NCBI GenBank assembly: GCA_905221605.1
Contig: CAJNDS010002139.1
Coordinates: 498,001 to 562,000, forward strand
DNA from: Symbiodinium natans
Taxonomy: Eukaryota; Sar; Dinophyceae; Suessiales; Symbiodiniaceae
Length of the DNA: 64,000 bases
Reading direction: 5' to 3'
Part shown: positions 57,049-64,000 of the stretch, one piece after another
Position numbering within the stretch: the stretch's first letter is position 1
Layout of the letters: each line of letters begins with the position of its first letter
Notes under the pieces: generated by a model
What the model was told of the DNA's origin: nothing
The model's database searches: none
The model's input: the letters and a program-made list of their open reading frames with translations, nothing else
Program-made: the position numbers and the translations under genes

Positions 57049-58800
57049 GGTTTAGGGTCCAATGCAATGGCCGAGACAGACACCAGCAAAAGCGGCCTCA
57101 ACCTATCAACACCCACTAACATAGCAGGGCCGCTGGTGGTCATTGCCTTCTTCCTTGCACAGAGGCGACATTCATGCGGGAGCTCCACTTTCCCCCACCC
57201 CGGGTTTCACAGCGGCTTACCGACGTCTTCCCTGATCCTATTGAGAACTAAGGAGATTAGGTGGGGAAGTACCAGGCGGGTACTGCCACAGTGCTTGCAG
57301 AAAGCTTGTGGAATGCTGCTAAGGCTGTGCAAGGTATTCCGGGAGAAACTCTTCGCCAGAAACTTCCTGAGAACAAAAGTCATGAGGGTTTAGGGCTGCG
57401 GGCATAGGGCTTGGGGAAGCTCGCAGTGGTACGAAAAAATACCCAACCAAGACCATGCGAATACGACTCAAAACGAGCCAAAACCAGTTGAACATCCCAA
57501 GTGCTGACTCTTGCGGAGGCTCCCATCCACCGTAACGGTCAGCTGGCCGGCTTGGCGCTCCAGGGAGACGTCGTGCCACTCTCCGCACCACTCTTGGGGC
57601 CTCAGTGACATACCAACCCCCCCTATATATATATATAAATCGAAAAACTCAACCAAACTCCACAAAACAGCCTGAACCTCAGGCTGATGTCATCGAGCTC
57701 TCACGGAGTTAGGGCAGGTGAGGTGCTCCATGACCTCCCCAGGAAAGAGGACGGCTGAGCCCCAGTGTGCTCCGGACTTGAGGATATGGCTCCCCTGACG
57801 GTTCACCACCTCGGCAAAAGGAGGCCCAGGAAGAAGCGCCTCGAGGGTTTGTGGAGTTTTAGAGCTTTGAACCATGAAGAGCGGGTGTTGACAGCACCGA
57901 CAGACAGCGGCGCCACTATAGGGGTAAGACAAGCCTGTCGTGACCCAAGCACATGGACAACGCAGTGCTTGGGGCGCGACGAAACCCACTTGGTCAAGCC
58001 AGCTTCCGTCGCAGTCCATCTGGTGGGACTGGAAGTAAGGATGCCTGGCCCCCTTGGGCGCCGTGTCCCAAAATACGAAGAGCACAGCCGTCAAGTCCGA
58101 GTGGGCCACCCCTTGGGCACCGTTCAGCCACCCGACATTCATTATGACATGATGATTATTTCAGAAAATTTTATGAGCAAACAAACAGGCGAGTGAGCAC
58201 GCCCAGGCTGGGACCACGAGCCAGGCTGCGGAAGCGGGTCTGCACTAAAAAGTTCCCAGGCAGCTGGATCGGCCACTTGACATACTCGTCGGCGCCCTTC
58301 AAAAGGAAGGCACCATCTACGGTCCTGGAGTGTCCCACATGAGGTTGGGTGTCCCATATGGGCCACAGGAAACTTGCCATGATTTGGGGTGTTTCAGGGG
58401 TGTGGGGGTTCCAGACAAGAGGCCCGTAACATCCAGGACTGCAATAGGCGCCGTCAACGAGCTTTCCCACGTGGATGCCGCAGCGTCTGTCTTGGACCAC
58501 CAGCTGCAGTTCGACATCGTGTGACTTTGCCACCTGTCCTTCGGCTGAGACTGTGCTTGAACGCACTGCCGAAACACAGAACGACACACAACGACACATG
58601 TCAGGCCAAGTCTCGCAAGGAAGTGCTGTCTGCAAGGATTTCGGACCCGCAGATAAGCTCCTGCTGAACCACAGTGTATGCTTTGTGCAACATCAAGGGG
58701 AAAGCAAGAACCGGCAACTTGTTCTGAATCTGGCCTGCTGGTAGGCAGGGACGTCCCCGCACCTCTCCTGACAGCGGCGGACCAAACATGATGACAGCCT
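56830..58800 (-). CDS. Possible laminin-G/concanavalin-like jelly-roll protein, partial
   Basis: Minus islands, in order: about 58625-58790 (LPVLAFPLMLHKAYTVVQQE), 58440-58570 (AKSHDVELQLVVQDRRCGIH then VGKLVDGAYC), 58210-58322 (VDGAFLLKGADEYVKWPIQL then PGNFLVQTRFR), 57700-57860 (PFAEVVNRQGSHILKSGAHW), 57495-57605 (GEWHDVSLERQAGQLTVTVD then GSLRKSQ) and 56835-56945 (WRVAAVGLRPHHESRSAIQI then ERLSLDVS). The pattern of FLLxG-YVxWP, F-VQTRFR, WHDVSLxRxxGxLxVxVDG and VAAVGLRP fits the beta-strand order of a laminin-G or concanavalin-type domain. Joins were not fully resolved. Likely secreted or cell-surface if the call is right, but no signal peptide was seen. Confidence 0.45.
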
Positions 58801-58919
58801 TTCGTGGGCAGAATGATGGCGGGAGTCATCTCACAATCCTATTTCTCACCAGGCCAGCTGTGCAACGGTCTGCCAGCTGGCCGAGGATTAGGTTGAGCTA
58901 GCCGTTGATGGCTGTGTTC

Positions 58920-59200
58920 GGCTGTGACGTTTCTGTGGGCTGGCCTTTGGCAGCTCGCCACATCGGCCGTGTGCCACAACTTTCGCCTTGAGTTCTTCCG
59001 TTTGCCGCCAGAGTCTGCGCAACTGCAGTCTCGGAGCGCTGCTCTAAAGGAGCATCTCCTGGGCGGCGGCCTGCTGCACTATAGGAACGTTTGCTGCGAC
59101 TCAGCCAGTTGCAGAATTTTGCTGCTTCGCACGGGCCTGTTGGTGGAACCGGTGTCCCAAGCCCCCGAGCTACGGGGCACGCTCTTGTGGCCGTAGTAAA
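58920..59200. other. 90-codon plus-strand frame, unresolved
   Basis: The plus frame (LEFFRLPPESAQLQSRSAAL) is open from 58924 to 59196; the minus strand is also open. All resolved neighbours are on the minus strand, so this was not called as a gene. Confidence 0.25.
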
Positions 59201-59209
59201 GGCGAAGAG

Positions 59210-59455
59210 GCCCGGGACATGCCGGGTATGCGCTTCTCAAAGGCCTCTCTGTCCCGCTAGAGGCTGGAGGAAAGCTTGGACGTCAGTGGAGACTCCAACT
59301 CCAAATCTCCAAGCCCCTCAAGAAGCACAAAAAAACACTTTACACCAAACCATGGATTCAGCTTTCTTCTGCCGTGTGTCAATCTCGTCTTTCAGCTCAC
59401 CGACCGTCACTGTCTCCTCTCGCTCCACACCTTCCTCAGCGCAGTTCAGCGACAC
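59210..59455 (-). CDS. Coiled-coil exons
   Basis: Minus islands at about 59350-59455 (EREETVTVGELKDEIDTRQK then KAESM, followed by GTTTGG) and about 59215-59270 (RDREAFEKRIPGM). Clear coiled-coil character, probably a third gene of that kind. Confidence 0.5.
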
Positions 59456-59529
59456 GGAACCCCTAAACCCTAAACCCTAAACCCGAAACCCTAAACCCTA
59501 AACCCTAAACCCTAAACCCTAAACTAAGT

Positions 59530-59780
59530 GAGGGGTCGCTTCCGTCGAGCGACAGACCCCGAACGCTCGGCCGAGGGCCTTACAGCCCGAGCGCCCAAGC
59601 GAAAAGAGAAACGGAAAGGTGAGGGTTAAGCCTCACCGTCTGTCCTGGACAGGCCAACGGACATCGGCCTTTTTTACGACAACGTCAGTACTCGGCTAAG
59701 GGATGGCCGGCACCCAGACCACCTTTAGCGTAGCTAAAGTATAACCCCAAATCGTAACCCTTTGCCTCTGGAGGTCGGTT
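59530..59780. other. Unassigned GC-rich DNA
   Basis: Between coiled-coil exons and the 15-bp array; no exon or RNA gene recognised. Confidence 0.3.
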
Positions 59781-59879
59781 CAGGGTTTTGGGTTCAGGGT
59801 TTGTCGGGCCCCCCCCCCCGGGGGCCCCCTGGTCCCTGGTAGCTGGATTCCTGGACCAGGAGGCTGGCGGAGGGTTTTT

Positions 59880-60240
59880 CACAGGATTTTCGGGCCCCCT
59901 CGCCAAGGGCCCCCCGGGCCAAGGGCCCCCCGGGCCAAGGGCCCCCCGGGCCAAGGGCCCCCCGAGCCAAGGGCCCCCCGGGCCAAGGGCCCCCCGGGCC
60001 AAGGGCCCCCCGGGCCAAGGGCCCCCCGGGCCAAGGGCCCCCCGGGCCAAGGGCCCCGCGGGCCAAGGGGTTGCTTGGGCCAAGGGCCCCCCGGGCCCGG
60101 GCCAAGGGCCCCCCGGGCGGCCAAGGGCCCCCCGGGCGGCCAAGGGCCCCCCCGAGCCAAGGGCCCCCCGGGCCAAGGGGCCCCCCGGGGCCAAGGGCCC
60201 CCCCGGCCAAGGGCCCTGCGGGTCAAGGGGCCCCTCGGAA
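59880..60240. repeat. GGGCCAAGGGCCCCCC 15-mer array
   Basis: About 22 copies of a 15-bp unit (GGCCAAGGGCCCCCC), interrupted by 6- to 9-bp insertions near 60070-60180. Because 15 is a multiple of three, several frames on both strands stay open (proline/glycine-rich, up to 229 codons). These are repeat artefacts. Confidence 0.95.
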
Positions 60241-60379
60241 GCCTTTCCCCGGCCAGGAATAGCAAGGGCCCCGGACCGACCCAAGCCCCCCTCCCAAAAG
60301 CCACCAAAAGGCTTCAAAAGCTTCAAAAGGCCCACTAAAAGAAGGGTGACCATAAGATTTGTCCGTGCCCACAATGAAA

Positions 60380-61135
60380 AATGCGATTTTTGAATATTGA
60401 AAACGATGGTTTTACGCCCCCCTGCCCGTAATGAAAAATGTTCTTTTTTAGTACTGAAATCGATGGCTCCCCCAAATCAGCAAGGACCTCTACGGGCCCT
60501 GACGTGCCGAAGGCCCGGAAAGGACCGAGGCTACCCCGAACCCCAACCGAAACCCTAACACCGCAAAACCCTTCGACGGCCTTCAAGTAAATAAGGGCCT
60601 CTCCGGGCCCTAACGTGCCGAAGGCCCGAAAAGGGCCGAGGCTACCCCGAACCCCAGCTTAAACCCTAACACCGCAAAACCCTGCGAAGGCCTTCAAGCA
60701 AATAAGGGCCTCTACGGGCCCTAACTTGCCGAAGGCCCGAAAAGGGCCGAGGCTACCCCGAACCCCAGCTTAAACCCTAGCGATTGGGTTCCCTGACCTT
60801 CAAATGAACAAAACCTCTGACACGCCGAAGGTCCGAACAAGGCCCCGAGAGACCCCAAGAGCCACCAAAATGCTTCAAAAGGCTTCAAAAAGGCCCCCTA
60901 AAAGAAGGGGGACCCCAGGATGCCCGTACCCGCAATGAAAAATGCGATTTTTTGGTAGTGAAATCGATGCTTAATTGAGGCCCTTAAAGAAGGGGAATCC
61001 AGGAGCAGACACAAAGGGTTTCCCTGTCCTTCAAATAAATAAGGGCCTCTACGGGCCCTGACACGCCGAAGGCCCGAAAAGGGCCGAGGCTACCCCCAAC
61101 CCCAGCTTAAACCCTAACAGCGCAACTTTAAAAAC
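60380..61135. repeat. Degenerate tandem repeat of about 111 bp
   Basis: Units with AATAAGGGCCTCTACGGGCC, GAAGGCCCGAAAAGGGCCGA and AACCCTAACACCGCAAAACC repeat near 60480, 60590, 60700 and 61025, with diverged copies between. A shorter AAAATGCGATTTTT block recurs near 60380, 60430 and 60940. Confidence 0.8.
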
Positions 61136-61204
61136 ATCAAAGCAAGCATCAAAGCACAAGAAAGTAAATTCCATAAACCCTAAACCCTAATAGAGTATAG
61201 TTTG

Positions 61205-61290
61205 GGTGGCCGGGGTGGGTTGACGGGCAACGCGAGCGCGCGGCCCGGGGTGTTTCACACCCGAGCGCGCGCCCTCCCCTGACACACCCT
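61205..61290. repeat. GC-rich inverted repeat
   Basis: GCGAGCGCGCGGCCCGGGG TG opposes CACCCGAGCGCGCGCCC around a short TTTCA loop, forming a strong stem-loop. Role unknown. Confidence 0.45.
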
Positions 61291-61311
61291 AAACCCTAAA
61301 CCCTAAACCCT

Positions 61312-61385
61312 GCACGGAATTCTCAGAAAGCGCAGCTAAGGCCGCCAAGGGGCCAGGATCCTCCAGCGCATGCGCACCACCGTTT
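61312..61385 (-). CDS. Probable exon, unrecognised
   Basis: Minus frame GAHALEDPGPLAALAALSEN is open and helix-like and is flanked by telomere-like repeats on both sides. Confidence 0.4.
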
Positions 61386-61389
61386 TGGG

Positions 61390-61560
61390 TTTAGGGTTTA
61401 GGGTTCAGGGTTTAGGGTTTAAGGGTTAAGGGTGTTAAGGGCTTACGGTTTTAAAGGTTAAGGGTTTAGGGTTTTAAGGGTTAAGGGTTAAGGGTTTAGG
61501 GTTTAGGGTTTAGGGTTTAGAGTTTGGGGTTTAAGGTTTAATTAGGGTTTAAGCGACACA
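61390..61560. repeat. Degenerate TTTAGGG/TTAAGGG block
   Basis: Heptamers with TTAAGGG and GTTTTAA variants, the last telomere-like block before the retrotransposon. Confidence 0.8.
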
Positions 61561-62010
61561 ATGCCGGCCGATACTCTGGTGACTGTCGGACTGCGGGTAA
61601 AACCACGTCTGGGAGAAAAACCCCACAGCCCGAATGTGAACAAAATGGCACCTGCCCGCGGCTCCCTACTTCTGAGGGTGGCGCGAAAACCTGGCAAGAA
61701 GTAGGCGGAGGCCTTCCCTTACTTATGAGGGCGATGCTCCAGACTCAGGGAGCACGAAATGCAGGGACGGGACTGCCGTCGCATCCCACTATTGTACCAT
61801 GCACGACCGGGGCATCTCGAATAGAATCTGGGAGGTACCGGCAAACGAATTACATACCTCAGCAAGCTTGACGTACCCAAGCGGTGGCCAGCAGAGAAGC
61901 AGAATAGCAGAGCGCAAGCTTGACCGACCCAAGCGGAGGCCAGGACAAAAGAGCGAAGGCTGCTGGGACAGGCTCCAGTGGCCTGGAGGGCGGACGGAGA
62001 TGCTGGCGCA

Positions 62011-62664
62011 TCAACTTGCACACGTGGCGCTGCGTCGCCGCAAGGCCGCCCGAGCCCGGAACGACCTAACGACGACGCTGAGTTCTTGCAGCAGCGCTGC
62101 GTGGGCAAGCTCCGCCTCTTCCCCATTCCTGGCTGCTACCGCACGAGCGATGTGCCGCAGGACTGTGGCTGCGCCTTTTTCCCATTCGCCTGTGCTCTCG
62201 ACAACCATAGGTACGAAAACTACGCCCTGATTCTCACAGGCCTGAGCTGTGTTAAGGTGGCTTTCCTTGTGTCTTGCATAGGCTTCGGCCGCTGCACCAG
62301 TCTTCTGGCTCGCCAAGAGGAGCGTCTCCTGTCGCTGGGGTGCTGTGACAGCAAAGTCGAGGGCAGCAGGAGACCCACCCAAGGCGGGCAAGTAGACATC
62401 GGCAGGCCGGCGCCTTGCAGACTGGGTATCATCAGGGCTTTGTGGCAGAAGCAGACCCGAGCGCTCCTTCTCCGGCCGGAGCCCGGCTCGCTGGGCCCAA
62501 GCGAAGACCACGTCCCTAACGGCGTTGCGCCGAAGCGTGCGCTCGCCGCCCGCAACACACATGCCGGCACGGTGACCGTGAATGTCCAACACCGCGTCAC
62601 ACATAGGGCACCATGTGTCTTCCTCAGCATCCGGCACTCCCAGGCGAAGGCGGAGCTCCGCAGG
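62011..62664 (-). CDS. Retrotransposon C-terminal domain: CCHC knuckle and nuclease-like region
   Basis: Continues the reverse transcriptase in another frame after a shift near 62665. Using an ATG at 62637, it has a CCHC knuckle (C10, C13, H22, C27 in CPMCDAVLDIHGHRAGMC) and then RRPADVYLP and AALDFAVT. The spaced acidic residues suggest a restriction-endonuclease-like fold of the R2/CRE type (inference). This tail with HIARAVAARNG and LSVVVRSFRARAALRR is what I know from dinoflagellate reverse transcriptases. It ends at a stop at 62011. Confidence 0.75.
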   Translation of the reverse strand, partial: PAELRLRLGVPDAEEDTWCPMCDAVLDIHGHRAGMCVAGGERTLRRNAVRDVVFAWAQRAGLRPEKERSGLLLPQSPDDTQSARRRPADVYLPALGGSPAALDFAVTAPQRQETLLLASQKTGAAAEAYARHKESHLNTAQACENQGVVFVPMVVESTGEWEKGAATVLRHIARAVAARNGEEAELAHAALLQELSVVVRSFRARAALRRRSATCAS

Positions 62665-64000
62665 AAACCCGCAGGTTCAAAGCGACCCTTCCCACACGGC
62701 AAGGCGGACAGGAAAGCCCGAGCACCCGGACCAGCCTCGGACCGAAGCCCAGCGCACTCAGCCGGTGTGCTGCGAGCCAACTGGCCCGCCCAGCCGCAGT
62801 CATCCACGCGCTTGGAGAGGTTACGCTGGCTGCTGCTCCAAGCCGCCTCAAGGGACATAGCTTCAGGAGCCGGGAGCTGGGCGTTGAGGGAGTCCAGCGC
62901 AGCCGCCACGGAAGGAGCACTCGTGACTTGCAAGGCCGAGAAGGCAGGGTCAAGCTCCAGGCAAGCAGCCAGGCTAGAGCCGAGAGAAGCCAGGTAGGCG
63001 CCCGGCGCATGAGTCACGCAGGAGCGCAAACCCAGCCCTGCCTGCGCAAACCCCCTAGCAGCCTGACTCCACTGCTCGGCGGTGGCGTGTATGCCTGTGA
63101 ACTCAGCAAAACAGCTTCGAACCATGCCATCAAAGGCAGCCAAAGCACCCATCTGAGCGTGCGGGGGGTTGCAACGCATGCTGTGCACCATGCGTGCGAA
63201 GCCTGCGCAGGCCCGAAGCAACCGCAAAGCAACTTGCGGATCTGCGAGCTGGCCGACCTCGTCGAGCAGCCGCTGCGCCTTGGCAGCTCGAGCCTCGGTA
63301 TGAGATTGCACGAAAGCATCATCACCGATGGCTGCACCAAGGAACTCGAAGTTGCGTTGCACGCGGCAGGAGCCGTCAGCGTTTTGAAGAAGAGCATTGG
63401 GCAAATGCAATTGCAAACTCTGCAAGTCCACAGGCCCCAGCACGACAACTTCGCACTTGGACAGGTTGAGAGTGAGTCCCAGAGCCGCTGCCCTTTCGCG
63501 CACATGGGCCAAGCCTGCCCCGACTGCGGGGGCATCACCGGCTAGAAGGCCATCATCCAGGAAGTGCACTGCAAGGTCCAAGGGTCCGAGGCGTAGCTCA
63601 CAAGCAAGGGGCTGGGTGGCAGCTGCAAACAGCAGAGGGCCCAAAGGATCACCTTGCTGCACACCAGAGCTGGACTCAAGAACCCTATCCCCGAACTGCA
63701 GTCGAGTGGGCTGCTGGTAACACCACGTGGCCCAGCGCGCCAGCACAGGGAAGTTGGCGCAGCACTGTTGGAGCACCGCAGTGCGGTCGACACAGTTGAA
63801 CGCGTTACTGAAATCGAGCTTGACCAGGACTTTGTGGGTGGAGCCCATATGCCGCTGCGTCCAGGCCCGCGCCGCATGCACTGCCGTTTCAGCTCCGCCC
63901 TTGACAGCAACACCGACCTGCGCCGGCCAGAAAAAGGCTCGAGCTTCCTCGCGGACCAATGTCATCAAGCACTTGCCTGTGAGGCGGCGCAACAATTCGC
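62650..64000 (-). pseudogene. Reverse transcriptase, 5'-truncated by window edge and frameshifted
   Basis: Minus frame open from the right edge. Counting from the ATG at 63995, it shows VGVAVKGGAETAV at 28-40, motif A KLDFSNAFNCVDR at 59-71, motif B GVQQGDPLGPLLFA at 111-124, motif C FLDDG at 145-149 (the two catalytic aspartates present) and GLTLNLSKCEV at 173-183. These are non-LTR (LINE-type) reverse transcriptase motifs; the enzyme copies element RNA at a nicked target. The frame stays open to 62220, but similarity moves to the other frame near 62665, so a one-base shift separates it from its C-terminal domain. It is either a dead copy or carries a sequencing error. Confidence 0.88.

Larger units (their letters stand above)
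61700..64000 (-). mobile_element. Non-LTR retrotransposon, 5' end beyond the window
   Basis: GC-rich DNA without telomere-like repeats, covering the reverse transcriptase and its C-terminal domain plus a probable 3' UTR (about 61700-62010). The left boundary is set by the last telomere-like repeats and is approximate. The 5' part lies beyond position 64000. Confidence 0.8.

Noticed and set aside
59685-60393. 229- and 201-codon proline/glycine-rich ORFs
   Set aside because: They exist only because the 15-bp repeat is a multiple of three, and they overlap on opposite strands.
61978-63545. Long plus-strand ORFs of 339 and 310 codons
   Set aside because: Antisense shadows of the GC-rich reverse transcriptase; no motifs on the plus strand.

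Overview
This window looks like nuclear DNA of a dinoflagellate; the genus cannot be told from the sequence. Four things point there: TTTAGGG-type (plant/alveolate) telomere-like repeats, spliceosomal introns using GT, GC and apparently GA donors, long coiled-coil proteins of a kind common in dinoflagellates, and a non-LTR reverse transcriptase with an RRPADVYLP-type C-terminal domain. Every gene I could reconstruct is on the minus strand, as expected for dinoflagellate unidirectional gene arrays.

The key to reading the window is that long ORFs are almost absent. Genes are cut into very small exons (about 19-90 bp) that appear as GC-rich unique islands in a sea of degenerate TTTAGGG/CCCTAAA repeats, and those repeats fill the introns. 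Joining islands on the minus strand at AG acceptors and GT/GC/GA donors gives recognisable proteins.

Layout, left to right (transcription runs right to left). 1-4 kb: a cyclic-nucleotide-binding domain like those of cGMP-dependent kinases. 4.2-11.6 kb: a repeat block bounded by a 26-bp inverted repeat, holding AT-rich palindromes, an 88-bp tandem array and duplicated polypyrimidine DNA. 12.65-13.93 kb: a two-exon AsaB/CmcJ-like Fe(II)/2-oxoglutarate oxygenase. 13.99-31.93 kb: a branched-chain aminotransferase in at least 18 tiny exons, whose stop lies 61 bp before the oxygenase ATG. One 7.8-kb intron of this gene holds a same-strand KCTD-like BTB gene (about 20.2-23.2 kb). 32.5-36 kb: exons of unrecognised genes. 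36.2-43.7 kb and 48.2-54.3 kb: coiled-coil genes. 44-48 kb and 51-56 kb: further exon-like islands. 56.8-58.8 kb: a possible laminin-G/concanavalin-like protein. 59.9-61.1 kb: GC-rich tandem repeats. 61.6-64 kb: a frameshifted non-LTR retrotransposon running off the right edge.

Short hairpin elements (MITE or introner candidates) recur through the introns. No rRNA, tRNA, spliced-leader RNA gene or CRISPR array was recognised. Exon joins were made by eye; islands called only from an open, coding-like frame are marked with lower confidence.
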